DNA of 64,000 bases from JAXGYX01 sp040772065 (GTDB lineage: Bacteria > Bacillota > Clostridia > Saccharofermentanales > Fastidiosipilaceae): assembly GCA_040772065.1 (NCBI GenBank), contig JAXGYX010000001.1:496001-560000 (forward strand), written 5' to 3'. The position numbers and the translations under genes were made by a program. The notes beneath the pieces are model-generated. The model had not been told where the DNA came from. It ran no database searches and saw only the letters and a list, made by a program, of their open reading frames with translations. Shown one piece after another: positions 1 to 8,207 of the stretch (position 1 is the stretch's first letter; each line of letters begins with the position of its first letter).

Positions 1-102
1 GAAGAGTTACGGCGCGGTCGGCTGGCGGTCTGCCAATGCGTGTGTCGGATCTTGAAAGTTGGGCTGGAACTGCTCGGCATCGAAGCCGTGGAGAAAATGT
101 GA
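1..102 (+). CDS. argS: Arginyl-tRNA synthetase, C-terminal end (partial)
   Basis: Frame 1 is open from the window edge to the TGA at 100-102 and encodes 33 residues. They include the stretch GLELLGIEAVEKM, which resembles the anticodon-binding C-terminus of ArgRS (family endings of the type GL.LLGI.APERM). The enzyme charges tRNA-Arg in the cytoplasm. The TGA shares its last base with the ATG of the next gene at 102 (TGATG), so the two are probably translationally coupled. Only the tail is visible, so the call rests on this short match. Confidence 0.75.
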   Translation, partial: EELRRGRLAVCQCVCRILKVGLELLGIEAVEKM

Positions 103-1796
103 TGACGCTCTTTACCGGTCAATTGGACGCGCCTGACCAACCCATTCAACCGCACTGGCCGGTTTGGGATACCTGCCGCTCGTTTCAGGATCTGTTTTAT
201 CAGCCTGTGTATTTAAGTGAGATTCAACAGGCCCTGGACAAGGCGGTGCGCGCCCAAAAATGGCGCGGTGGGCCTGAACATTTTTTGACGACGATCGAGC
301 CGGTTCGCCAACTTTACAACGAATACGCTCAAGCGCGCTCGATTGCGGAAGTCTGCTATCAAATGAATCGTTCCGATCCGTTTTACACAGCGGAGCGAGC
401 GCGTTACCGTGTCGAGCGAAAAGAGATCACATTATTGATCCAGCTGCTGTTCGAAGGCGTCATGGCTGATAAGAAGTTTTTGCCTGAAATAGCCGAGGCG
501 ATGGGTAAGATGCCATTGCTGACCGTTCACAATTGGCGGGCGATTCATCACCATTATGTGGAGGAGCAACAAGCGGAAGAAGACTTCCTGGTTGAAAAAA
601 TTCAAGCGGATGGCGAGTTCATTAGTGAACTCAGCATGCTTGACACCCACCATGACTGGCGTCCTCCTGCCAATCTGCCTGCGGATTTCACCACCGATAT
701 TGTTCACTTGATGCAGGTTCGTCAGGAGCTCGCGATCGAGCAGGGCTTTGACTCTTTTGTGCAATTGGGCTACCGCAGACTGAGTTATTTAGACTTTTTG
801 CCCTGGCAAGCCGAACAATTGCATCAGTATATCGAGGACTATTTCGTGCCGTTGGCCTCAGCGCTGCGCGCGGCTGACCAAGAATCGACCGACATCCGTC
901 CCGGCGATATTTTTCGGGCCTCGATCACAGCCGCTCCCACGCCATCCTTGCCGACGTCTATTTCCGAAGCTGCGCGCATCAATCGCGTTTTTAAAGATAG
1001 CCTTGGTGAGGACACCGGAGATTTCTGGTTGAATCTCGATAAACTCGGTTATATTCAGACTTTTGATTGGAAGAATGTGGAACGTAGAGCCAAGTGCTAT
1101 CGTTTGACGGATCCTTCGCTGCCCGTCCTGTTTTCCAATCGTAAATTATCGACCTCGACATTGGCGGATTTCTTGAATATCGGTGGCCGCGCCTACGGAC
1201 ATCTGCTCAGCTCGGATCGCTCGGGCGTCTATTTTTATCAGGATGTGCCACTCGCGGTGCTGCGTATTTGGGGAAAAGTCATGGAGTTTTTGGGCCACCG
1301 GGGAGTGGAAGGGGTGTTCGAAGATCCAAACGATGCGGAAATTTGGCGCCAATATCATATGCGATCACAAGTTATGGAATTGCCCTTGCTTGCGTTGATT
1401 GACCGATTCCAAATGTATTTGCACCAGAATTTCACCTTGGGAGTCGATGAGTGGAACAGAGAGTGGTTGATTTTGGTGGCGCGATATTTTCCGGACCTGG
1501 CTGAGGATGAAGAATGGCTGGCCCGTCAACTATATTCATGGCGCGGTGTGCTCTCCACATACACGGAGCCGTTTTCCGCTCTTTCCAAGGCCGTCTCAGT
1601 TGTCTCCGGACTATCTGTCTGGGACAAGGCGCGCGAAAACCGCGAGCTTTCTCTGGCTCAGTTTGATCAATTTTGCGCCCGCACATTGGATGACAGTTGC
1701 TTGTTGTTGTTGGAAAAAACAGGTTTGAGCTCACCTTTTGAAAAGGATACGATCAAACGCCTTGCTTTTCAGACTTGCTATTACTTAGGTTTTTGA
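102..1796 (+). CDS. M3-family oligoendopeptidase homologue lacking the zinc site (pseudoenzyme)
   Basis: The protein has 564 residues, the usual length of clostridial M3 oligoendopeptidases (PepF-like). I chose the ATG at 102, which follows GTGGAG at 89-94 and touches the argS stop; an in-frame ATG at 36 lies inside argS. The C-terminal half follows the M3 pattern: a DRFQ..L motif (family: DEFQH), a following Y.P-type segment and an SW..... PF region. The zinc motif, normally HExxH, reads NIGGR at residues 359-363. The third ligand, normally Glu in an E-I-H-S-M context about 25-29 residues later, is Arg388 in R-I-W-G-K. All metal ligands and the catalytic Glu are therefore missing, while the reading frame is intact. 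A peptidase activity is unlikely; a binding or scaffold role is inference. Confidence 0.75.
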   Translation: MTLFTGQLDAPDQPIQPHWPVWDTCRSFQDLFYQPVYLSEIQQALDKAVRAQKWRGGPEHFLTTIEPVRQLYNEYAQARSIAEVCYQMNRSDPFYTAERARYRVERKEITLLIQLLFEGVMADKKFLPEIAEAMGKMPLLTVHNWRAIHHHYVEEQQAEEDFLVEKIQADGEFISELSMLDTHHDWRPPANLPADFTTDIVHLMQVRQELAIEQGFDSFVQLGYRRLSYLDFLPWQAEQLHQYIEDYFVPLASALRAADQESTDIRPGDIFRASITAAPTPSLPTSISEAARINRVFKDSLGEDTGDFWLNLDKLGYIQTFDWKNVERRAKCYRLTDPSLPVLFSNRKLSTSTLADFLNIGGRAYGHLLSSDRSGVYFYQDVPLAVLRIWGKVMEFLGHRGVEGVFEDPNDAEIWRQYHMRSQVMELPLLALIDRFQMYLHQNFTLGVDEWNREWLILVARYFPDLAEDEEWLARQLYSWRGVLSTYTEPFSALSKAVSVVSGLSVWDKARENRELSLAQFDQFCARTLDDSCLLLLEKTGLSSPFEKDTIKRLAFQTCYYLGF

Positions 1797-1810
1797 TTAA
1801 AAGGAGACAG

Positions 1811-2458
1811 ATGAATAAAGAGAATACAGAACGATTGCTGATTGTGGCCACGCAAAACGAAGACAAATTGACTGAGATTCGCGCAATTTTAAGTGCCTTG
1901 CCGCTGACCGTCCGGTCGCAAAAGGAGCTGAGTCTTTTCGCGGATGTGGAAGAGGACGGCGACAGTTTCAGCGCCAACGCCCTATTAAAGGCCCGGGCGA
2001 TCCACGAACAATTCCCCGAGGCCTATGTATTGAGTGACGATTCGGGCTTGTGTGTGGATGCGCTGGGTGGCGCTCCGGGCATCTATTCCGCCCGGTTCGC
2101 CGGCGAAGAAAGCGACTATAAGAGAAAATTCGACAAACTGTGGGAAATGTTGGCGGACACGGACCCGGAAGATTGGAGCGCCAGATTTGTCTGCGCGGTG
2201 GCGATTGTGCGTCCGGATGGTTCGGCTTTTGTTTCGTTGGGCACGATGGAGGGCAGATTGATCGGCGAGCCGCGCGGCGGCCATGGTTTTGGATATGATC
2301 CGATTTTTCTGCTGGAAGATTTGGGTTTGACCTCGGCGGAGCTGTCTCCGGAACAAAAGAATAATAGATCACACAGAGGGGAGGCGCTGCGCAAAATGAA
2401 GGTCCGCCTTGGCGAGGAGTTGTGGAAACACCGGGACGACCGCGAAGATGTCGACTGA
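1811..2458 (+). CDS. rdgB: XTP/dITP pyrophosphatase (HAM1/RdgB family)
   Basis: This enzyme hydrolyses non-canonical purine triphosphates (dITP, XTP) to monophosphates and so keeps deaminated bases out of DNA. The 215-residue protein has the family motifs in order: ATQNEDKLTE near the N-terminus, LSDDSGLCVDALGGAPG, YSARFAGE, GFGYDPIF, and NNRSHRGEAL near the C-terminus. The ATG at 1811 follows AAGGAG at 1801-1806; an upstream in-frame start at 1775 overlaps the previous gene and has no ribosome-binding site. It lies 14 bases after the M3-like gene, so the two are probably co-transcribed. Confidence 0.95.
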   Translation: MNKENTERLLIVATQNEDKLTEIRAILSALPLTVRSQKELSLFADVEEDGDSFSANALLKARAIHEQFPEAYVLSDDSGLCVDALGGAPGIYSARFAGEESDYKRKFDKLWEMLADTDPEDWSARFVCAVAIVRPDGSAFVSLGTMEGRLIGEPRGGHGFGYDPIFLLEDLGLTSAELSPEQKNNRSHRGEALRKMKVRLGEELWKHRDDREDVD

Positions 2459-2468
2459 TTGTATCTCG

Positions 2469-2498
2469 TTGACCATGGCTTTTATTTCATGCTATATT
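2469..2498 (+). promoter_or_regulatory. Probable sigma-A promoter of hom
   Basis: A TTGACC -35 element at 2469-2474 is followed, after 18 bases, by TATATT at 2493-2498, preceded by TG one base away (extended -10). It lies between rdgB and hom and points toward hom. Confidence 0.6.
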
Positions 2499-2582
2499 GA
2501 TGTTCGTTCAAATAGTTCGCCATTTTTGACTGGTTGATTAAATACTGTATGTGAAGCGTTTGTTCCCGCGGAGGAGGTTGGT

Positions 2583-3842
2583 ATGAGTATTGCCATTTTT
2601 GGCTATGGTGTTGTGGGCAGTGGTGTCGCCGGTGTGATAGCGCGCTGCGCGGATGAGGTGGAGAAAAGAAGTGGTGTCCGCCTGGAAGTCAGGACGATTG
2701 TCGATGTGCGGGATTTCCCGGAAGATGATCCTTACGCTCATCTGATCGTGTCGGACGCTGACACTGTTTTCTCCGATCCTTCCATAGACATTGTGGTTGA
2801 GACCATAGGAGGAACCGGGGTCGCGTATGACTTCACGAAGCGTGCGATGCTGGCGGGCAAGAATGTGGTGACATCCAACAAGGAGCTTGTCGCGACGCAC
2901 GGACCGGAGCTGCTGCGGCTGGCCGCGGACAACCGGGTGCGCTACCGGTACGAGGCAAGTGTTGGTGGCGGCATACCGATCATCCGCCCGCTACATAACG
3001 ATCTGGCGGCGAACAGAATTTTATCAATAGCCGGCATTGTGAATGGCACCACCAATTATATTTTAACGCGCATGGAACAAGATGGAGTGGGCTTTCAGGA
3101 AGCGCTGAGCGAGGCTCAGGAAAATGGCTATGCCGAACAAGATCCCACCGCCGATGTGGATGGCTTGGACGCCGGTCGAAAATTAGCCATCATGGCGAGC
3201 ATTGTGCTCCATGAGCATGTGCCACCTGAGAATATACATACGGTCGGTATCCGCGACGTGTCGCCGGAAGATTCCAGGCTCGCGGCGGCTTTGGGCGGAA
3301 ACCTCAAACTGATCGCCTCGATGAGACGATATGATGACGACCGCGTCGCGCTGATCGTCGCGCCTCACTTTGTCGCGAATGATCAGCCTTTGGCGGGCAC
3401 TCATGGTGTGTTCAACGCGGTTCAGGTTACCGGTGACTCCGTGGGCGACACGATGTTTTATGGACAGGGTGCGGGGACCTGGCCGACAGCGAGCGCGGTG
3501 GTCGCCGATGTCATTGAGCTTGCCACATTGCCGTATACAACCGTTGACGCGGAAACTTGGCCGGAGGCTTCGCCCGGTCGGTTGATTTCCCATAAGGACG
3601 CGCCGGTGAGAGCGATTGTGCGCTTTAAGAGCGGCGCGGATCGCCGCGCGGAGATTGTGAGTGAACTGGCCGAATTGCGCCCCGAAATTGTTGAGCTGGC
3701 CGGTGATGATCTCGTGTTGCGCGTGGGCGACCAAAATGAGGTGGCCGGCGCACCGACGGATGACGTCGTCACCGAGGGTCGACTGGTCGAGGCGTTGCGC
3801 GAATGGACTCCGGAGACGGTTTCGATTCTGCGCGTCCTGTGA
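2583..3842 (+). CDS. hom: Homoserine dehydrogenase
   Basis: Homoserine dehydrogenase reduces aspartate semialdehyde to homoserine, the branch point to threonine and methionine. The 419-residue protein starts with a Rossmann motif (GYGVVGSG). It contains VVTSNKELVA, the EASVGGGIPII segment and the catalytic-domain motifs GIVNGTTNYIL and DPTADVDGLDAGRKLAI. The last 85 or so residues sit where an ACT regulatory domain normally lies, but I do not see a clear ACT glycine loop, so feedback control may differ. GGAGGAGG just upstream supports the start. It stands alone here, with no thrB or thrC next to it. Confidence 0.93.
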   Translation: MSIAIFGYGVVGSGVAGVIARCADEVEKRSGVRLEVRTIVDVRDFPEDDPYAHLIVSDADTVFSDPSIDIVVETIGGTGVAYDFTKRAMLAGKNVVTSNKELVATHGPELLRLAADNRVRYRYEASVGGGIPIIRPLHNDLAANRILSIAGIVNGTTNYILTRMEQDGVGFQEALSEAQENGYAEQDPTADVDGLDAGRKLAIMASIVLHEHVPPENIHTVGIRDVSPEDSRLAAALGGNLKLIASMRRYDDDRVALIVAPHFVANDQPLAGTHGVFNAVQVTGDSVGDTMFYGQGAGTWPTASAVVADVIELATLPYTTVDAETWPEASPGRLISHKDAPVRAIVRFKSGADRRAEIVSELAELRPEIVELAGDDLVLRVGDQNEVAGAPTDDVVTEGRLVEALREWTPETVSILRVL

Positions 3843-3935
3843 TATGTCGAGAAGACGATCATGTGAATGGACGGCATCCACATGGATGTGCGTTTGGTCC
3901 GCGCCGTATTGGCGAATCAGTTGACGGTTCGGAAA

Positions 3936-3970
3936 GAAAAACCCCCCTTGGCTCATCGAGCCAAGGGGGG
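3936..3970 (-). terminator. Rho-independent terminator of the zinc-ribbon gene
   Basis: A perfect 13-bp stem (CCCCCCTTGGCTC at 3942-3954 with GAGCCAAGGGGGG at 3958-3970, loop ATC) is flanked on the left by an A-run. Read on the minus strand it is a hairpin followed by TTTTTC. It lies 25 bases past the stop of the minus-strand gene. It could also slow transcripts from hom, but there is no T-run in that direction. Confidence 0.85.
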
Positions 3971-3994
3971 TCACTGCGTTCAGATGATCACGGA

Positions 3995-4168
3995 TCAGTA
4001 TCTGTCGTAGTTGTTGTTCTGTTGACGTCTTTGCTTGCGAGCGCGACGGCAGTCCGGACAACGTACCGGGTCGTTCTCAAAGCCTTTTTCTTTGTAGAAA
4101 GCTTGTTCACCTTCGGTGAAGACGAATTCGGCTCCACAGTCTTTGCAGTTAATTGTTCTGTCTGGCAT
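3995..4168 (-). CDS. Small zinc-ribbon protein
   Basis: This 57-residue minus-strand gene starts at the ATG at 4168 (preceded by GGAGGC on the minus strand, about 6 bases away) and ends at TGA at 3995. The protein has two CxxC knuckles, Cys8/Cys11 (NCKDCG) and Cys37/Cys40 (RCPDCR), about 25 residues apart. They are followed by a basic RRARKQRRQQ tail. This fits the family of small probable zinc-ribbon proteins common in Clostridia, whose function is unknown. Its own ribosome-binding site and a strong terminator show it is a real gene, convergent with hom. Nucleic-acid binding is suggested only by the basic tail. Confidence 0.85.
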   Translation of the reverse strand: MPDRTINCKDCGAEFVFTEGEQAFYKEKGFENDPVRCPDCRRARKQRRQQNNNYDRY

Positions 4169-4329
4169 AATTTTGCCTCCTGAAATAATTCGGACTAAAA
4201 GGGGAACAGGAGGTGCAAAATAATAGTGGATCCATTTCCTTCAATTACAAGGCCCGTCTGTTTCTATAAAATCCGTGAGCCTATACTACTACACATTTTA
4301 GAGGGAAACAAGCACTAAAATCTTAAGGG

Positions 4330-4338
4330 TGATATAAT
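4330..4338 (+). promoter_or_regulatory. Extended -10 promoter of the 4394 gene
   Basis: TG at 4330-4331, one base, then a perfect TATAAT at 4333-4338, about 55 bases before the start codon at 4394. I see no good -35 element, which is common for extended -10 promoters. Confidence 0.5.
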
Positions 4339-4393
4339 TAAATCTGTCTGCGAAAATATGTGGTGATCAGCCACTTGGAAATATGAGGTGTTC

Positions 4394-5260
4394 ATGGGTA
4401 CCGCTTTCACGCTCGAGTCAATCAAATTCTATAAAATGAAAAGTCAATGGTTTGTGCGCCTTGTTTTCTTGTTGGCGCTGGCGCTTAACTTGGGGTTTTC
4501 ACTATTTCCGATTGGCGATAATGATTTTTCTGCGCTTATGCTGTATGTGGATAAAATCAGTCAAAATATGATGAATTACGCGATGAATCCTCAGGCGCTG
4601 GCGGCGCTGCCCGCGCCGCTCAGTCAAGGAAACATTGTCTTCATAGTTTCCTATTTGATCTTGCAACTCATCAACCTGGTGCTGATGCTGGTGTACGCGG
4701 GCGGGTATTCAGCCGAGCGCGTCGGCAAGCTCGCCGGAGAGGGTGTCAAACGGATGTTGATCTCTCTTCCGAAAGTGCTGCTGCTTTTGTTGCTTTTGGT
4801 CATACCTGCGCTATTTAGTTCGTTTTTGTTCTGGATACCGCTTATTGTGCTGGTTTGCGCGCTATGTTTCGCACCTTTATTTTACAGCGAGCATGGAATG
4901 GGTTTTTTAGCCGGACTCAAGGAAAGTTGGCGGCGCACGAAAGGACGGAAACTTTATATTTTTGTTTCCTTCGCGCTGTTGGGCATCCTGTTCGATCTGG
5001 CAAGTCTGCTGATCCCGGACAACCCGACCATCGCGCAGTGGATCATGCCTTTTTTCGATGTGCTGTTGATTTTGATGCGTGGCCGACTTTTAGGCTTGTT
5101 ATATGTTTTCTTTTATCGCCAGGTCGGTGGTTTGGAGACCGGAGCTTATACCGGCGTGAACGCGAAGGAATTGTTTGACGAGGTGTTGAAGCCGGGACCG
5201 GGAGAGGCCTGGCGAACCGAGAAAACCACGCCTAATGATCCGTTTCACAACGCTCGTTGA
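4394..5260 (+). CDS. Polytopic membrane protein, unknown function
   Basis: I do not recognise this protein. It has 288 residues with about six hydrophobic segments (roughly residues 20-40, 76-98, 116-140, 141-160, 185-207 and 215-240) and a hydrophilic C-terminal tail of about 45 residues. A charged loop around KESWRRTKGRKL precedes the fifth segment. The overall build is like DUF975-type or other small integral membrane families, but no motif decides this. I chose ATG 4394, with GAGG at 4385-4388, over a GTG at 4388 that overlaps the ribosome-binding site. It has its own promoter and is followed after about 60 bases by the Lrp regulator. Confidence 0.7.
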   Translation: MGTAFTLESIKFYKMKSQWFVRLVFLLALALNLGFSLFPIGDNDFSALMLYVDKISQNMMNYAMNPQALAALPAPLSQGNIVFIVSYLILQLINLVLMLVYAGGYSAERVGKLAGEGVKRMLISLPKVLLLLLLLVIPALFSSFLFWIPLIVLVCALCFAPLFYSEHGMGFLAGLKESWRRTKGRKLYIFVSFALLGILFDLASLLIPDNPTIAQWIMPFFDVLLILMRGRLLGLLYVFFYRQVGGLETGAYTGVNAKELFDEVLKPGPGEAWRTEKTTPNDPFHNAR

Positions 5261-5318
5261 ATAGTGTAAAATTTCTCAGATGATGATTCGCAACAACCTG
5301 ATATAAGGAGTGAATACC

Positions 5319-5807
5319 ATGGAAAAGAAAAATGAGATTCTCCGCTTACTGGAAAATCAGTGCCGACTTGAACCCGCGGACATGGCGCTTATGCTGGACA
5401 TAAGCGAGGAAGAGGTGAGAGCGGAGATTCAAAAACTTGAAGAGGATCAGGTGATCATGGGCTATGGCGCTTTGATCGACTGGACCAAGACTGAAGATGA
5501 ATTTGTCACCGCGATGATCGAAGTGCGTGTGACACCTCAGCGCGACAGAGGATTTGGTCGCATTGCGCAACGAATCTATCAATATCCGGAAGTCAGTAAT
5601 TGCTATCTGGTGTCCGGTGACTATGATCTGATGGTTATTGTGTTGGCCAAAAACTTGCAGGAAGTGGCCCGTTTTGTTTCCGATAAAATCGCTCCGGTTG
5701 ATGGAGTGCTTTCGACCCGCACCCACTTTATCTTGAAAAACTATAAGGTGAATGGTGTTGTGTTCGAGCAGGATTCGGAAGATGTCAGGGAGACCATAGT
5801 GCTATGA
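5319..5807 (+). CDS. Lrp/AsnC-family transcriptional regulator
   Basis: The 162-residue protein has an N-terminal helix-turn-helix (about residues 17-45, with a LDISEEEVRAEI recognition region) and a C-terminal ligand-binding RAM domain (about 65-140, including the VSGDYDLM segment typical of the family). Such regulators sense amino acids. The start ATG 5319 follows AAGGAG at 5305-5310. Its stop overlaps the ATG of the aminotransferase (ATGA at 5804-5807), a pairing like the alaR/alaT (yugG/yugH) pair of Bacillus. By that analogy it probably controls the aminotransferase gene in response to its amino acid. Confidence 0.9.
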   Translation: MEKKNEILRLLENQCRLEPADMALMLDISEEEVRAEIQKLEEDQVIMGYGALIDWTKTEDEFVTAMIEVRVTPQRDRGFGRIAQRIYQYPEVSNCYLVSGDYDLMVIVLAKNLQEVARFVSDKIAPVDGVLSTRTHFILKNYKVNGVVFEQDSEDVRETIVL

Positions 5808-7054
5808 CAAATATGAATCAAGTTCCCTCCAAGGGGAGAGATGACAGGCGGTTGGCTGAGACCGACGTCACGCCCGGACAGAGAATTTCCAACCGCGTCA
5901 ATTCAATCCCGCCTTCCGGCATTCGCCGCTTCTTTGACCTGGCCGCCGAGATGAAAGGTGAATGCCTTTCCCTCTCAATTGGTGAGCCTGATTTTGTCAC
6001 ACCCTGGCATATTCGTGACGCCGGTATTTTTTCGCTGGAAGAGGGCTACACGCACTATACCGCGAATCAGGGCATGATCAACTTGCGTGAGGAGATCTGT
6101 GACTATATGGAACGGCGCTTCAATCTGCGCTACAACCCACTTAATGAAGTTGTGGTCACCGTCGGCGGAAGCGAGGCGATTGACGATGCGGTGCGCGCGC
6201 TGATCGATCCCGGAGACGAAGTGCTGGTTCCGGAGCCTTGTTTCGTGGCTTACAAAGCGAATGTCAGCCTCGCAGGAGGAGTCGCTGTGACCATCCCTCT
6301 GCGGCAGGAGAATCATTTTAAACTGACGCCCGAGGAATTGGAAGCCGCCATCACCGAGCGCACAAAGTTAATCATCATAGGCTACCCGAACAACCCGACG
6401 GGAGCGATCATGACAAGAGAGGATCTGGCCAAGCTGGTGCCGGTCTTTGAGCGTCATCCTCAGGTCACGATTTTATCGGATGAGCTATATGCGGAACTGA
6501 CCTATCCGCCGGCGGAGCCGTACTCGCTCGCCAATTTTCCTTCACTATATGAACGCACAGTGATCATCGGAGGTTTTTCCAAAACGTTCGCGATGACCGG
6601 ATGGCGCATCGGTTTCGCGTTGGCGCCTGAACCGATCGCCGAAGCCATCAATAAGATCCATCAATATGTGATCATGAGCGCTCCGACCACCGCGCAATAT
6701 GCCGCGGTCGAGGCGTTGAAAAATGGCATGGGGCAGGTTTTGGCGATGCGGGAAGAGTATGACCGAAGGCGTAACTTCATATTCAACCGCTTGACCGAAA
6801 TGGGCATCCCCTGTTTTGAACCCCTGGGCGCTTTCTATATCTTTCCGAGTATCGTCGACTTCGGCCTAAGCTCAGGAGAGTTCTGTGAACGGTTTTTACA
6901 AGAGGAGAAAGTGGCCATTGTTCCGGGATCCGCGTTCGGTGAATGTGGAGAAGGAAACGTCCGCATCAGCTACGCGGCTTCTTTTGAGACAATTAAAGAG
7001 GCAATGGATCGTTTGGAACGATTCACTCAAAGGTTACGCCAACAGACGACCTGA
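5804..7054 (+). CDS. Pyridoxal-phosphate aminotransferase, class I (AlaT-like)
   Basis: A 416-residue fold-type I aminotransferase. The N-terminal SIGEPDF, the GYTHYTANQG segment, the NNPTG motif, LSDELYAEL and the PLP-lysine motif GGFSKTFAMTGWRIG are all present. Family members move amino groups between alanine, aspartate or aromatic amino acids and 2-oxo acids. The upstream overlapping Lrp regulator suggests an alanine transaminase role, but sequence alone does not fix the substrate. The first 25 or so residues are an unconserved extension; a second ATG lies at 5813. Confidence 0.88.
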   Translation: MTNMNQVPSKGRDDRRLAETDVTPGQRISNRVNSIPPSGIRRFFDLAAEMKGECLSLSIGEPDFVTPWHIRDAGIFSLEEGYTHYTANQGMINLREEICDYMERRFNLRYNPLNEVVVTVGGSEAIDDAVRALIDPGDEVLVPEPCFVAYKANVSLAGGVAVTIPLRQENHFKLTPEELEAAITERTKLIIIGYPNNPTGAIMTREDLAKLVPVFERHPQVTILSDELYAELTYPPAEPYSLANFPSLYERTVIIGGFSKTFAMTGWRIGFALAPEPIAEAINKIHQYVIMSAPTTAQYAAVEALKNGMGQVLAMREEYDRRRNFIFNRLTEMGIPCFEPLGAFYIFPSIVDFGLSSGEFCERFLQEEKVAIVPGSAFGECGEGNVRISYAASFETIKEAMDRLERFTQRLRQQTT

Positions 7055-7082
7055 TGCATATAGTGAAATAAAAGGGAAAAGA

Positions 7083-8207
7083 ATGATTGAATTTGAAACA
7101 TTCATATTGGAATTGAAACGCTTGGAGGATGATTTCCAGGTGCTCCGACAAGCTTTACACATCGAACGATCGAGCGATCGGGCGGCCGAACTGGAAGCGC
7201 GCGCGCAGGAACCGGAATTTTGGGACAATCCGGAGCGTGCTCAGCAAATCCAGACCGAGATCAATCATTTGCGCAAAAAAATCACTCGTTTCAATGAGCT
7301 GGAGTCCGCGCGGGAGGATCTGTTGGTTTTAAGTGAGTTGGGTAACGAGGATGAGGATCGCGAGCTGCTTGACGAAGTGCAAAACGGCATCGACAAATTG
7401 AAATCAGAATATGATTCGCTGCGTATGGAGACTTTGTTCACCGGTGAACACGACCATTTAAATGCGATTCTCACACTGCACGCGGGAGCGGGTGGAACCG
7501 AGGCCCAGGACTGGACCGAGATGCTCTATCGCATGTACGCGCGTTGGGCGGAACAGCATGATTTTGTCGTCAAGGAACTTGACATGCTGGATGGTGACGA
7601 GGCCGGGCTTAAAAGTGTGACCTTTTCCATCACGGGTGAAAACGCCTATGGTTATATGCGCTCGGAAATCGGTGTGCATCGCCTGGTCAGAATTTCACCT
7701 TTTGACTCGTCCGGCCGGCGTCACACTTCTTTTGCGTCGTTGGAAGTGTTGCCTGAATTGGATGATTCCATAAAAATCGATATCCGTCCCGAAGACATTA
7801 AAATGGATGTCTATCGCGCATCCGGAGCCGGCGGGCAACACGTCAACAAGACGTCGTCCGCGGTTCGTCTGACCCATATTCCGACCGGTGTGGTGGTGAC
7901 TTGTCAAAATGAACGCTCTCAGGTCCAAAACAGAGAGACCGCCATGGGCATGCTCAAATCCAAACTATTCGCTCTGGCGCGTCAGGCGCACATCGAAAAA
8001 GTCGAGGATTTGAAGGGTGTGCAGATGGCCATCGCCTGGGGAAGTCAAATTCGTTCATATGTGTTTTGCCCATACACGATGGTCAAGGATCACCGCACGA
8101 ATTTTGAGGACAACAATGTGGACGCCGTAATGGACGGCGATCTGGATGGTTTCATAAACGCATATTTGTCCGGTGAAGGAAACACGAATGGAGGAAACCA
8201 TGAGTAA
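7083..8207 (+). CDS. prfB: Peptide chain release factor 2
   Basis: RF2 ends translation at UGA and UAA codons. The 374-residue protein has the N-terminal helical domain, the SPF tripeptide that reads the stop codon (ISPFDSSGRRHTSF) and the catalytic GGQ loop (SGAGGQHVNKT). The ATG at 7083 follows AAGGGA at 7072-7077. The gene is read in one continuous frame: at the position where many bacteria have the CTTTGA autoregulatory frameshift (around codon 25) the frame passes straight through. The stop lies inside the start region of purE (8-base overlap). Confidence 0.95.
   Translation: MIEFETFILELKRLEDDFQVLRQALHIERSSDRAAELEARAQEPEFWDNPERAQQIQTEINHLRKKITRFNELESAREDLLVLSELGNEDEDRELLDEVQNGIDKLKSEYDSLRMETLFTGEHDHLNAILTLHAGAGGTEAQDWTEMLYRMYARWAEQHDFVVKELDMLDGDEAGLKSVTFSITGENAYGYMRSEIGVHRLVRISPFDSSGRRHTSFASLEVLPELDDSIKIDIRPEDIKMDVYRASGAGGQHVNKTSSAVRLTHIPTGVVVTCQNERSQVQNRETAMGMLKSKLFALARQAHIEKVEDLKGVQMAIAWGSQIRSYVFCPYTMVKDHRTNFEDNNVDAVMDGDLDGFINAYLSGEGNTNGGNHE

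Noticed and set aside
6885..7082. N-terminal extension of RF2 upstream of 7083
   Set aside because: It lies in another frame within the aminotransferase gene and has no family similarity.
7083..7170. Programmed frameshift in prfB
   Set aside because: The conserved protein reads through in one frame and no CTTTGA site is found at the expected place.
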